Source: Tilletiopsis washingtonensis
Taxonomy: Eukaryota > Basidiomycota > Exobasidiomycetes > Entylomatales
Assembly: GCF_003144115.1 (NCBI RefSeq)
Contig: NW_020312000.1
Coordinates: forward strand, 833,946 to 897,945
DNA length: 64,000 nucleotides
Direction of reading: 5' to 3'
Position 1 is the first letter of the stretch, and each line of letters begins with the position of its first letter. Shown piece by piece: positions 11,390 to 22,730 of the stretch. The position numbers and the translations under genes are program-made. The notes under the pieces are model-generated. The model was not told the origin of the DNA, did not search any database, and was given only the letters and a program-made list of their open reading frames with translations.

Positions 11390-12321
11390 GTGGGTGGTGC
11401 GTTGGGGTGCGGAATGGTGGGAGAAGGTGAGAGAAGCGCGGCGCGGCGGCGAGAGAGCAAGGCGCGGCGGACCGGGAGCGGCGGCACGCGCGCGAGAACG
11501 AGGGCGAGCGCACCGCGTCAGATCCCGCAGACTGCCGCAGCTCGCGCTTTGCCGCAGCACTTCATCCCACCATGGCTCGGCACGTCTCCTGTCCAGCAGC
11601 GGGACGCATGCAGTCATGCGGCAGCATGGCTCTCAGCCGCAGCGGGCGAGGTAGCTTCCGCCCTTGGAAGGCGGCTCGCGCGTTCTGTTGTTCGCTGGCA
11701 GCCGCAGCGCGCCATGGCGCGTGCGCGAGACAGAGAGGCGCACACTGGCGGCGTGCCTCCATCCCTCTCGCACGAGAGATGCGGCACAAGCAACACCCGA
11801 GACCCTCGCCGGCCAGCCTCTGCACCCGACGAGCGCGAAGACGCTGACTGGAAGGATGTGAGAGGCTCTGAATGAGCTCAGAGGTGCTCGGAGATGCTCT
11901 CTGCACCCTGAATGACTTGGCGTCTGCGGTTGGGGTCGAGCGAAGGGCGGCAAACCCAAACGCGCTGCAGTGTCTGTGAGCGTCCTGCGACGTGCTCGTC
12001 CCTCTCACGCTATCACGCATCCTGGCTACCCGCCCGAAAGCAGCACTACGATATAGGCACAGATATCCTCCGCATTCTGAGCGCAAACGACAGCCGCCTT
12101 TATCGCCCAGATGCGACCCACGACGACATTCTGGGCATGGACCGGACCGGCGGAGGCGTGGGAGCGGGCGTGCGCGTCTTGTAGTCGCCAATACAACGCA
12201 AGTTGAAGTCACTCTACCCGTCGCGTCGCGCGCCCAGGCCTCGAGTCGAGCTCGCCGACCTTCGCACGCGCCAGGCCGCTCCTTCCTTCCGCATCCCCTC
12301 CTCCCACTCTCGATCCGCATC
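11390..12321. promoter_or_regulatory. Divergent promoter region between the coiled-coil gene and ARP4
   Basis: 932 bases between the two start codons. Short open frames exist on both strands but lack conserved residues and cross-frame support. An A/T-richer patch at about 12040-12130 (ACTACGATATAGGCACAGATATCC) is the only notable compositional change and could be a core promoter for ARP4. Confidence 0.35.
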
Positions 12322-14259
12322 ATGCCCGGCATCTACGGCGGCGACGACGTCTCCGCCATCGTGCTCGACGCCGGCACCTCTACGTTCCGCGGCGGCTGGG
12401 CCGGCGACGACGCGCCGCGCGCCGTGGTGCCGACGCCGTACTCGTGGCTGCCGGCCGCTGCCAGCGAGGGCGCCGACGGCGATGGCGACGAGCAGATGGA
12501 GGGAGAGAAGAAGAAGGAGACGCGCAGGCGCTTTGTGGGAGAGCCGGGCGTGGCGTGGCGAGAGGGCGCAGAGCTGGACTCGCCGCTGCAGGACGGCATG
12601 GGTGAGTGCGGCAGCGGCAGCGCGGATGGCGAGCGCGGGCGGCGAAGATGCGGGCCATGGATGTGGGGACGCGATGCACGTCTGGGTCGCGCAAAGCTGT
12701 ACAGCATGGCGCGCTCGTCAAGAGCCAAGTCTGTCGCCGGGCCGCATGGTGCGGCAGCGCGCTGCTCGAGCGACGAGCAGAGCGCTGGATGACATGCCCG
12801 GGCCTCGCCGACATGCCCAACTGGCGTCAGCGAGGACAGACGTAGCATCCGCTGGTGTCCAGCTGGCAGCTTCAAGGCGGTTTCAAGGACGTTCTTTGCT
12901 GGGCGGGACGAGCCCAGCCGCCTCTGCACGTGCGGGCGGCCGTGCTACGGTGTTCCCTCTGTCGCGCGTCATCTCACCTGCTTGCCTCCTTCCGCAGTCA
13001 CGTCTCCTGAGGCCTACCTGGCGCTGGCACAGCACGTGCTGACGGGCCTACTGGGTGCGCGCGCTGAAGAGCACCCGCTCCTCCTCACCGAGCCGGCATG
13101 GGCCAGCCGCGAGAGCCGAGAGCAGATGGCGGAGCTGGCGTTCGAGCAGCTCAACGCGCCTGCTTTCTACCTGGCCAACGCGACGGTGTGCAGCTCGTGA
13201 GTCGGCATGCGATTGCGTGCACAGGGCCGGTCCTGACGCTCGTCGCTCCTGCCCTCTCGTACTTCTTCACTGCCAGCTTCGCGGCCGGCAAGCCGACGTC
13301 ATTGCTGCTCGACGTCGGCGCCTCGCACGCTTCGGCAATTCCCGTCGTCGACGGCTTCGTTCTGCGCAAGGGTATCCGGCGTGCCGTCAACCTGGGCGGC
13401 GACGCCGTCTCGCGCGCGCTTCTCTACGATCTTTCCGTCTCCGCTCCTGCCGGCTCGCCGCGAAGTGGCGGCCTGGTGTCCATCGTGCCGCAGTACAACG
13501 TGCGTGCCAAGGCGGCCGTAGGTGCCGGCGCGCCCGCCGCTGCGCAGCTGCGCGACCGGCAGGCGACCGACAGCTACTCGGCCTTTGCGCGCATGCGCGT
13601 GCTGCACGAGGCAAAGGAGAGTCTGGCGCAGGTGCTCGACCTGCCATGGGACGAGGCGCAGGCCACACATCGGCCCGCCCGGCCATTCGAGTTTCCCGAT
13701 GGATACAATGACCAATTCGGCGTCGAGCGCTTCCGGGCACCCGAGGTCATGTTCTCGCCGCAGCTGTGGGCCGGCAAGGGTGACGTGGTGAGTCAGACAG
13801 GAGTACGCAAAGCGGCATGCTTCCTTGCTGATCGCTCGCCCGCCTGTCAGCTGCCGAGCGGCGAGCAACACCCGTCCATTCCGCAGATCGTTCTCGATGC
13901 CATTGCCGCCACCGACGTCGACAGCCGGCCGACGCTGCTGCAGAACATCGTCTGTGTGGGCGGCGGCACCTGCATCCCCGGCTTCAACGACCGGCTGAGC
14001 TACCAGCTCAACATTGCTGCGCCTGGTGTGAGTAGCCCGTAACGCCGACATTCATCCATGCGCTCACGCTGACGCTGGCCTGGCCCACTCGCAGCAAAAG
14101 ATCAAGATCCACAGCCCGGGCAACACCGTCGAGCGGCGCTACTCCGCATGGCTCGGCGGCTCCATCCTCGCCAGTCTGGGCACGTTCCACCAGCTCTGGG
14201 TCAGCAAGCAGGAGTACGAGGAGCACGGCGCGGCCATCGTGCACGCTCGCTGCCGGTGA
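12322..14259 (+). CDS. ARP4: Actin-related protein 4, chromatin remodeller / NuA4 subunit
   Basis: Five exons (12322-12601, 12998-13196, 13277-13787, 13851-14027, 14095-14259) join in phase to about 443 residues. The actin fold is clear: phosphate-1 loop [20 protein letters not shown], the [18 protein letters not shown] phosphate-2 loop, and the adenosine motif [31 protein letters not shown] and the C-terminal [20 protein letters not shown] fit Arp4/BAF53 rather than conventional actin. Arp4 is shared by NuA4, SWR1 and INO80 complexes in the nucleus, where it helps bind nucleosomes. An acidic/lysine insert (residues 50-75) follows the first loop. Intron 1, about 400 bp, is long. Confidence 0.9.
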
Positions 14260-14604
14260 GAAGCGCAAGGTGCGCCGCTGCCCGCCTCTCGTCTCTGGGG
14301 CCGCCGGGCACTCCTCGTTCGTCACGCCACATCGCAATGCTTCCACACGCTTCACCGGCAAAGGAGTGATTATCGGATTGCAGTAGGAGCGCGGCCAATC
14401 CAGTAGCGCGCGCAAGGTAAAGAGAGTGAGGGTGGGTGAGGTGCTGCGGCTCAGGTCTCTGTGGGTGTGATATGCTCCTGCTGGGCTGGTCTCTCGGTGT
14501 TCGAAGTGCTCTGCAGAGGGGCGTCCCCCTCTGCGTGGCCGCGAGAACGTCTTCTCGCGGACGTTGACGATCCAGGTGGGTCAATCTTCCTCTAGTCTTC
14601 CCTT
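14260..14604. other. Convergent intergenic region
   Basis: 345 bases between the 3' ends of ARP4 (+) and the secreted-protein gene (-). It presumably holds both transcript ends. No gene was recognised. Confidence 0.4.
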
Positions 14605-16465
14605 CTAGGCCTTCCGCTGGGCGTGCTCGTTGAGCGCCGTCGTCCACTCGGACATCTGCGTCTTGGCAAAGTCGCCGGCGGCGGAGAGGAGCGGCTGCCA
14701 GTCGTGCTCGGCGCGCTTGCCGTGCGCGTCGGTGCTGCGACGCAAGTTGGAGCCGCCGCGGAAGAACGTCTTTGCGCCGAAGCGCATGGCGGCGCGTGCA
14801 AAGTCAGAGGCCTTGCTGCCGTTGCTGCGCTTGGCCGGCGAGGCCTGTCCCAGGGCCTCGTCGACCATGGCGCTGAAGCTCTGCCACACGGGCGCAAAGT
14901 CGTCGTGCACGTCGCGCCGCGTCCACTCGCCGTTGCCGAGCTTCTTGACCTCGGCCCAGACGGGGCTGAAGTCGGCTCGCCGCGAGAGCAGGTCGCCGTC
15001 GACGAGGAGCTCGCCCAGAATGCCGCCCGCACGCCGGGCCATCACCTCGCCGCGCTCGACGAGCTCGAGCCCATCGGCGCCGAGCAGCTCGCGCACCGCC
15101 AGCTTGGCGGCAGAGTCGACGGCCGAGGCGCTGCCTCCCGGAGCGTCCTCGGTGTCGTTCTTCTTGTTGGCCTTCTCGGCGGTGGGCGCAGCAGCGGCGG
15201 CGGTGTCATCGGAGCTGCCGGTGTACAGGCCGCTGAGCAGGTCGCCGATGGGGTCCGTCGAGGTGCTCGCGGCGTTGGCCTGCTTGGCAGGCGCGGCCGA
15301 TGATGTGGCAGCGGCAGCGGTCGCGCTCTCGGTCGACGAAAGCGCGGCCATGATCTGCATGATCATCGGCAGCAGCGTCGTCATGAGGTCGGACATCATG
15401 TCGCGCTCAGCGATATCGCGACGGCCGCCGTAGCCTGCGAGGGTCCGTCAGCTATGGAGGTGGCGGCGTGGCGTCGCGCATGCTCACCAGGGCAGTTGGG
15501 CCGGTACATGCCGTCGTTCATCGTGCCCGGCGGCGGGCACTCTCCGTCGTCGGGCGAGGAGGTGCTGTTCATCTGCTGCGTCGACGAGGCCTCGTCGCTG
15601 CGCGACGACATGGGGAGCAGCGTGTTGAGGATCGCATCGACGAGGTCGCGCAGCACCGTGAGCAGGCCGGTGACGCCCGACGGCGCCTGGCGCGCCAGGA
15701 TGATGTCGCGGATCTGCTCGCGCTGCTTCTGCGTCGCGGCCGCCGCCGTGGGCTTGCCGTCTTGATCGTGCTCGGCCTTGTCCTTCTGCGCCGCCTTGTC
15801 CGCCTTGTCTGCCTTCTCGGCCTTGGCCTTGCGGCTGGCCGAGTCCGCCGGCAGTGGTGCCGAGTTCGAGCTCGAGGAAGCAGAGGCAGTGGCGTTCTTG
15901 TCAGCTGCTGCGCTGGCAGTGCCGTTCTTGCTTCCAGCACTCGTCGTGGCAACGAAGGTGCACATTGAAGCATCGACCTCCTGGCCCATGAGCTGAGCCA
16001 GCAGGCACGAGATTTGCGTCAGCAGCGCCTCGGTCTCCTCGGGCGAGCTGCGGCGCGACTTGGAGCCCGGCGGGTTCTGGCCGAGCAGCGTGGTGAGGAT
16101 GTCGCGCAGCGCAATGACGAGCTCTGTGAAGTGAAGAGTCAGAATGGATGAAGCCAGCACTGAGCACTGCACTACTCACGGTCAAGCAGACCGCGGCGCT
16201 CGAGGTCGCGGACGACAAGGCGCGTGCGCTCCTCGCTGCGCGGCAGGCTGGCATGCCGAGCGACGACGGCGGCGGCCTGCTCCATGACTTGTGCACGGCG
16301 GTGCATCGCCATCAAGGAGGCGCCGTGGTCGCGAGCGGCGAGGCCGGAGTGGAAGCGTGCCGCCAGCGCTGCATCTGCGGCAGCGAAGGGCGTGCGCAGC
16401 GGCGCGGCCGCACTGCGAGCCACGCCAAGCGTGAGGATGGTGACGAGGGCGGGAGAGAAGTACAT
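14605..16465 (-). CDS. Putative secreted protein, Ala/Ser/Lys-rich middle, function unknown
   Basis: Three exons (16465 to about 16178; about 16125 to 15492; about 15436 to 14605) give about 590 residues. The start MYFSPALVTILTLGVARSAAA is a signal peptide. Exon 2 is a helical block (LVIALRDILTTLLGQNPPGS...) with few cysteines (SCLLAQ, DASMCTF, GECPPPG, PNCPG), followed by a low-complexity Ala/Ser/Lys stretch. Exon 3 begins YGGRRDIAERDMMSDLMTTL and ends in a charged region rich in Trp and Phe. No enzyme motif is visible. It may be a wall-associated or lineage-specific secreted protein; I cannot place it in a known family. The 1.45 kb upstream of its start is gene-poor. Confidence 0.65.
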
Positions 16466-17913
16466 GGCGGGAGTGCGAGAGGAGAGTGAGGAGGAGTAGA
16501 GTGGGGCTAGGATGAAGCAAGAGGGACTTAAGAGCGTCGAGCTATGTGAATGCGACCACCAGGGTGCGCGGGTAAGGAACGTGTGGTAGAGAGACGGAGA
16601 AGCAAAGGAGAGAAGAGCGGATGTGGGTGGCAGGCCTAGCGAGACGGGAACGGGGCAGCGCGGAGGCCAGGTCTTATAGGATCGCCACCAGTTGCCGAAA
16701 GAAGTGAGAATCACCGAGACGGCAGGCAAATGTAGGATGCTCGGCCAACGCGAGGGTGTGCTAGGGTCGAGATGTTGCACCTCGCGTAGCTAGTCTAGTG
16801 ACGCTAGAGCCGCGCCCGACTGTGCATGGCTGTGCATCGTGGGCGAGGCAGCGTCGAGCACAGTCCATCGCCGTCGAGATCGTCGAGACGCGCGGCAGCC
16901 TGGTGCACAGCCATGCTCGCCTCAGGGCCACTTGGCGCCGGCCTGTGCCGCAGCAGCGGCGAGAGCGCGAGGCGATGGCGGCGAGGCGCGTCGCGAGGCG
17001 GCGGTTGGCAGCGGTGCGTCAGGCGCGCTACCGTGGGAGCCGGCGCTAGGCGGCGCATCAGGCGCGCAGCGCATCGGGCGCTAAGACGTGTGCGCGCAGA
17101 CTGCAGCGCCATGAGCTCCTTCTCGGCTCCTCCTCCACTCCGGCGCCGGCGTGACCGAGCACGTTGCACTGACGCTGCAGCAGCACCTCTCGGCATCCGC
17201 ATCGCCCACCCGGACACGACATGCGGCAGCTGTCACGATACAGCGCGTCATGCGGCGTGCGCGCGTGCACATGAGCCGCGGAGGCGGGACTGGCAGGCCC
17301 GCAGCGCCGCCAGCAAAGCCTGTGCGAGCCTTTCGACAGGCTGAGCCGCATGTCGCCTCTTGCGGCGCCGCTCGCTGGATGCTGCACCTCCTGCACTCGA
17401 CCCTGCGCGATCATCTCTCATCCGCTCCAGTCCCGTCTCGGCAGCGCTCGGCACTCGGCGCTCGACGCTAGGCAGCAAGCGGCAGGTCGCAGCTCCTTGG
17501 CCTCTACTTCTGCCTGCGCAGGAATGACGGAGCACGTCACGCTGAAGCTGTCGCCGAGAAGGATGGTGGAATTAGAAGAGCGTGACGCAGGTGACCATCG
17601 AGAGGTGAGGAAGTGTCGTTCAAGATCATGGCGGATCACTCGACGGCCGCGGCCCAGCCGCGGCACATCATTCGCTCGTGACGTCGAGGAAAAACAACGA
17701 GGGGTCGTGAGGCTTTGACTCGTCAGACCTGTCGAGACGCCGACGTGAGGAGCTTGACAGCGCGGTAACGTCTCCTTGCTGTTCACGGTCGCGAGGAAGA
17801 CGCGACGTGGAGATGGGCCGGCGAGGAGTGCCAACACGCCGCCAGTTGCAGTCGCTCGCCGAGCTGAGTGCGTCCTTGCAGCTGGCGTTTGCGCCCAGCA
17901 GTGCGTTTTCGGA
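16466..17913. other. Gene-poor interval with an unsupported IQ-motif-like ORF
   Basis: About 1.4 kb between the start of the secreted-protein gene and the stop of the phosducin-like gene. On the plus strand at about 17145-17470 a frame reads TEHVALTLQQ followed by AAVTIQRVMRRARVHMSR, which fits an IQ calmodulin-binding motif. About 375 bp on (17525-17560) a second stretch reads MTEHVTLKLS. I cannot assemble a convincing gene around either, so the interval is left as uncertain. It may hold a small, fast-evolving gene or only the promoter of the minus-strand gene. Confidence 0.3.
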
Positions 17914-19068
17914 TCAGTCGTCGTCTCCCTCCTCCTCTTGCGCCTCTCTTGTCATGCTCGGCTTGCTCTCGATGGCATCGTACCTGAGCACTCGCATCAG
18001 CAACGCTCATGTCACCGATTCGCAGCCATGACTCACTTTGCCAGCAAGTCGCGCACATCTCTCTCCTCTCCCGCTCCCCAGCCATCTTCCAGATCCACGC
18101 GCACCAGATTGGCCACGAGTTGCCCGGCGCGATAGATGAGAAGCGTGGGCACGAGCTCCGCCGCGCTGTCCTCTCTCGCCTCGCGCGCAGCGACGTCTTC
18201 GTCATCGTCGTACGCGGCGACGTGAGATGCAGAGCCAGAGCCGAAGCCGATGGCTGAGGCGCGCGCTTGCAGGAACTTGGTGGCCGGGTACAGACGAGCC
18301 AGCGACGCCAAGGCGTGCGTCAACTTGACGCAGGCGGGCACCACCTGACCGCAGAGGCGTCAGCGTCTGACGCGAAGGTGGTCGCAAGCCATAGGTGCAT
18401 CCTTCTGAGGCAGACCTCGCCTACGGCCACGCAGCTCTCTCACTCACCTTCTCGTAGAGATGCACAACGACACTCGTGCCGCTGGCCTCGCGGTCGATTG
18501 CATCGACGTAGCCCTGCTCATCCACCTCTCTCAGATGTCCGAACACGCCTGTCCTCCGCGTCGCCTGGCCAGAGTAGATGCCTCGCGGTCCCGGCGCTCT
18601 CTCTTCGTCGCCCTCGCCGGCGAGCCGTTGCCTTCTGCGCTCGTCGGCCGCTGCCTGTGCCGCCTGAAGCTCCTTCAGCCGCTGTGCACGCAGCTGCTCC
18701 AGCTCGGCCGCCTCACTCCTCGCGTGCACATCCTCCTCCCACGTCGTGTCGCTGGTGAGGGCCATGCGCTGCATCCTCTCGTTGGTGCTCTGCACCTGCT
18801 CTGCGCGCTGCGCACGAGTCGCCGCCGCAGCAGCGCGAGCATCAGCACGCACGCCTTTGGGGCCCGTGTTGGCGCCGGGCCGGTCCTCCGGCACGAATGC
18901 CGCGTCGTCGTCTTCGTGCGCGTGGTCCGAGAGATCAGAGCCGAGCTCATCAGAGGTGCTCGGCGATGGCGTGCGCGGCGGCGTGGCGGCCTCGCGACGC
19001 TCGCGTGCCGCTAGTGCGTCAGACACCGATGCGCCCTCGAGGATGGCGCGCTCGAGCGCGTCGGACAT
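17914..19068 (-). CDS. Phosducin-like protein (PhLP1 type), G-beta-gamma / CCT co-chaperone
   Basis: Three exons (19068-18448, 18344-18037, 17983-17914) join in phase to about 332 residues. The N-terminal half is acidic with a charged helix (WEEDVHARSEAAELEQLRAQ). The C-terminal half is a thioredoxin-like fold without the active-site cysteines: TSVVVHLYEK, VPACVKLTHALASLARLYP, VPTLLIYRAGQLVANLVRV. The VPTLLIY..G.L..N pattern and the YDAIESKP...EEGDDD tail match phosducin/PhLP1 rather than Plp2/PDCL3. PhLP1 helps the CCT chaperonin assemble G-beta-gamma dimers in the cytosol. The last exon is only 70 bases, but it completes the conserved C-terminus. Confidence 0.85.
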
Positions 19069-19351
19069 CGTTGGGGCGAGGGTGAGGAGGACGGAGTAGA
19101 GTGAGAGGTCGTGGTGATGAACGGCGCGCGCGGCGCGGCGGCGCGTGTCGTGAAGCTGGCAAAGTGGAGCGCGCCGTGCACGGCCCACGGCGAGGACATC
19201 CTCCGAGGCAGCCTGGGGCGGGCCGCGCGCTGAACGCCCCGGTCGTTCTCTCACCGCTCTGGTACCACAGCGCACACTGCGACTGCAAAAGCAACGCCTC
19301 GCTGCCAGAGGCGCAGTGCACGCCACAGCCGGCAGCAAAAGAGCTGAGTGC

Positions 19352-19356
19352 AAAAA
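19352..19356 (-). terminator. RNA polymerase III T-run terminator of the tRNA-Thr gene
   Basis: Five A on the plus strand, TTTTT on the transcribed orientation, right after the tRNA 3' end. Confidence 0.75.
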
Positions 19357-19360
19357 GGAT

Positions 19361-19452
19361 GCTCCTGCCCGGAATCGAACCGAGTATCTTATCATATGTT
19401 GGAGAAGGACTCCAATTACGAGTGACACGCCTTGCCATCCGGCCCCAAGAGC
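19361..19452 (-). tRNA. tRNA-Thr (anticodon CGU) with a 21-bp intron
   Basis: Read on the minus strand, acceptor arms GCTCTTG (19452-19446) and CAGGAGC (19367-19361) pair with one G-U. The T stem CTCGG/CCGGG encloses loop TTCGATT. The D arm is GCC..GGC with loop GGATGGCAA. The anticodon stem TGTCA/TGATA only closes if 21 bases (about 19416-19396) are removed just 3' of position 37, the standard place for a nuclear tRNA intron. The anticodon CGT is at 19420-19418. A TATATA box lies about 30 bases upstream and a T5 Pol III terminator about 5 bases downstream. Position 8 appears to be G instead of the near-universal T, a small anomaly. Confidence 0.85.
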
Positions 19453-19478
19453 TGTGATGTCTGCTGCGAGCGGATAAC

Positions 19479-19487
19479 TGTATATAA
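19479..19487 (-). promoter_or_regulatory. TATA element upstream of tRNA-Thr
   Basis: TTTATATAC reading towards the tRNA, about 30 bp before its 5' end, where TFIIIB-contacting TATA elements of fungal tRNA genes lie. Confidence 0.5.
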
Positions 19488-19918
19488 ACTCAAAGTAACG
19501 ACAATGACCCGGCTGTCTCTCCCCGTGCTTTCGCAGACGACAACGAGCAGCGCCGGCGCCAGCCTGACAAGGCTGCATCGCGAGCTCCACTCATGCTGCC
19601 AGTCTGGAACGGATCGATCGCTACATCTCGCCGCCTGCCTGTGCGAGCGAAGCAGCAGGAGCATGTCGGAGCAGCGTGTGATGGCAAGCGCGAAGAGGCC
19701 GCTTGCGGCGCGGGGGGATGATCGACGTCGGCGGAGTTTGCGCCGCGCCCGCCATGCCGCGGCAGGGGGCCCGCCTCGGCGATCCTCAGCCGCTGTGCCT
19801 GGCCGCGCGCCGTGCTTGCGGCGTGCCTCGTTGCCTGTGCGGCGCTTCACTTTCGCCGCTCTCACACGAGATCCCACCCCTCACTCGTTTCTCTCACACC
19901 TCCACTACCTCTCTCGTC

Positions 19919-22497
19919 ATGTCCTTCTCACCTCCGCGCTCCTCCGGCGACGGAGGACAAGGCAACGCCGGCTTCTATGCGCGCCCCGCCGGCGCCGCAA
20001 GCAGCACGGCCAACCCCTCCTCCACCTCCTTCCTCACCGCCAACAACGCCGGCGGCGGCGGCTTTGGCGCGCGCAGCGAGTCGTTTGCCTCGCTCGGGCC
20101 CAGCGCGTACGAGACGCCGCGCGAGGGCTCGTTCGACTATTCGCGCTCGGGCGTGTCGCAGGGCGATCTGAGCAGCGTCGGCTTCTCCTCGCCCTCGCGC
20201 TCGGCAGCGGGAGGCAGACGGCCAAGCGAGGCGCCCAGCGGCGTCTTCTACACCGACGACGACGAGCCGGAGCGCAGCTCGACGCCGACGCCCCGCGGCG
20301 CTTCACAGCCGGCTTCGCCGCAGAAGCTCGGCGGCAGAGGCCCACTGCCTGCGCCGCCGCTCGCGATGCCGCTTGCGCCCGCGGCGCCCAGCGCTGCTCC
20401 AGCAGCCGCAGTCGCACCAGCACCAATCGCAGCTGGCAGTGCCGTGCCCGCCAGCAGTGCCGATCTCTATGCGCCTGCTCCTCTGCCTGCTGCCGCAGCA
20501 GCGAGCAGCGCAGATGTGTACGCGCCCATCGCCGCTCCCGCGCCGGCTCCCGTGGCCGCACCAGCACTGGCACCAGCGTCGGCCTTTGCGCCCGGCGTCT
20601 CGGACGCACGCCGCGGCAGCGGCAGTGGCAGCCCCAGCATTCTCTCCTCGGCCTCGCCCAGCGGCGCGCCTGCGGGCGCCGCGCCGCACTTCTCCCTCTC
20701 GCCCCTCTCGCCGGGCACCTCCGCACAGCTCTCGACGCCGCGGCGCGGCACGACGCTGGCGTCGCGCAAGACGGAGAAGAGCGCCACGAGCGGCGGCGGC
20801 AAGAGCCTAGCGACGCTTTCGAGCGTCGTGGATGAGCGCTGGCTGCCGAGTCGCTGGGCCGGCGCGTTCATGATCACCGTCTGTGTCGAGGCGGCAGTGG
20901 TGATCACAATGGTTGCGATTGTGTTTGCTATGATTCGGGTGAGTTGCATAGAGAGAGAGCAGCGCGGTGCAAGGCGTGGGGGGGGGGGGCTAGTGCAGAA
21001 GGAGGCCGGCAAGATGTGCCGAGCGTAGCTTGGAGGCAATTCGCTTACGGACTGGGCGGCCGCTGCTCGGCCCGAGTCACTCACTGACATCTCCGCCGGC
21101 CCAGAATCGCACGCAAGCAGCGCTCGGTCTGCAAGTGCAGGATCTCAAGACGATTCCCGTCTTCTTGGCACTGTGCGTCCTGCTTCTCTCTCTCTGCTCC
21201 TCTCCCTGCCGTCTTTGCGATGCTGACTTCTGCCTCGCGTCCGCCCAGCTTCGTCTTCGGCATGCTCTTCTGCGTGGCCATCTCGCTCGATGCCAACCGG
21301 CTCAAGAACACGATCCAAGTTGTGCGTTGCTCTGCTCGCCTCCTCTCCTGCGATGCGCTCACGCGCCTGCTCCAGATCGGCGTCTGCATCTTCAATCTTG
21401 CCCTCATCGTCACTGCCGCCCTCCAAATCCCGCAAGTCAAGATCGCACTCCGCATTCAAAACCAAGCGATCGGCGGTGTCCCGCCCGGGCTGTACGACGA
21501 GGTGCAGAAGTTCCTCATCGTCGTGCCCGTCGTCACTGGCCTGGCGCAGATTCCCATCACGTATCTGACGTACAAGCTGTGGGGAGAATATGGCTGGAGT
21601 GTGTACAAGGCGTTGGGCGCGAGCATCGAGCAGCGACGACGCTTCCTCGTGTACCAGGTCTTCCAGGTGCTGCTCAAGGTGGGTGATGTGGGGGAAGGGA
21701 GGGCAAGCAGTGCAGTGCTGACGCCAGCGCATGCTCGCAGTACGACTTCTTCTTCGGCGTTGGCTTTACCATGTGCGTTCTCCCTGCTCTCCTCGCTCAG
21801 CGGACGTGTCTCACAGTCCACTCCACGCAGGGCCTACCTGATCCTCGTCTCGAACCGCGACGACGCCGAGTTCGGCCTGACGATCGCCGCGATTCCCGTG
21901 TGCATCGTGCTTCTCTTCGTCTCTGCCTTTGCTGCGCGCAAGGAGGTCAAGAGCCTCATGCTGCTCTGCATTCTCGCCTTCCTGGCGGGCGCTGCATACT
22001 TCATCTACAAGGTGCGCAGGCGGCATTGCGCAGAGGAGTGCTGCGAGAGACTGACGCATTTACTTGCAGATCACGAGAATCTACGCGCCGTCGACGGCAG
22101 ACGACTACCGCACGGTCCGCCTGACACTCACGTTCTTCTCCATCTTTGCCATCATCTCGCTCTTCCTCACGCTCGCAAACGCCATCTGGTGTCTGCTGAA
22201 CTTCAACAAGGGTGCGCAGCCGCCCTCTCCCGTGCCCTCACGACGTCAGCTCACGTCTCTGCGCGCGCAGGTCTGCTCGAGGCGCACGACTCCATGGGCC
22301 ACCTCATCGGCACCGGCCGACGAGCCTCGCGCGTGCCGCTGGGCCGCACGGGCGGCGTCGACGGCACTGCCGCACCGCCTGCCGCCGATGCGTCTGCACC
22401 ACCCAAGCTTGAGAGCTGGGAGGAGGCCGACGAGGAGGCCTCGAACGCCAATGCGCGCGTGCAGGGGTCCAATCCGCATCGCCTGTCGCTCGACTAG
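19919..22497 (+). CDS. Multispanning membrane protein, UPF0658 Golgi-type
   Basis: Exon 1 (19919-20938) encodes about 340 residues, mostly Ser/Ala/Pro-rich and disordered, ending in the first membrane helix (WAGAFMITVCVEAAVVITMV). At least six further exons carry the rest. They include FVFGMLFCVAISLDANRLKN followed by TIQ, IGVCIFNLALIVTAALQI, VVPVVTGLAQIPITYLTYKL, LTIAAIPVCIVLLFVSAFAA, LLCILAFLAGAAYFIYK and LTFFSIFAIISLFLTLANAI, then a soluble acidic tail ending PHRLSLD. I count seven or eight membrane spans. The DANRLKNTIQ block and the overall plan resemble the fungal UPF0658 Golgi membrane proteins, whose function is unknown. The long disordered N-terminus is larger than is usual for that family. 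Confidence 0.7.
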
Positions 22498-22730
22498 CTG
22501 CGCGTTGCCGAGCCATCTCCTGGCTCCGGAGCCGCGCTCCCCTTCTCTTGCCGGACGCGCTCGGACTGCTTCTGCAGCATCTACCTGCTTTACCCACCTG
22601 CCCGCTCAATCATAATCGGACTATACGGATCACACGCGCGTGCGCGGCTCTCGTGGTGACGTGCTGTATTGGCTCGATGATGGTGTGGTATCGCGTGAAC
22701 GTCTCTCAACCCTCGCTGCCCTGTGCCTTC

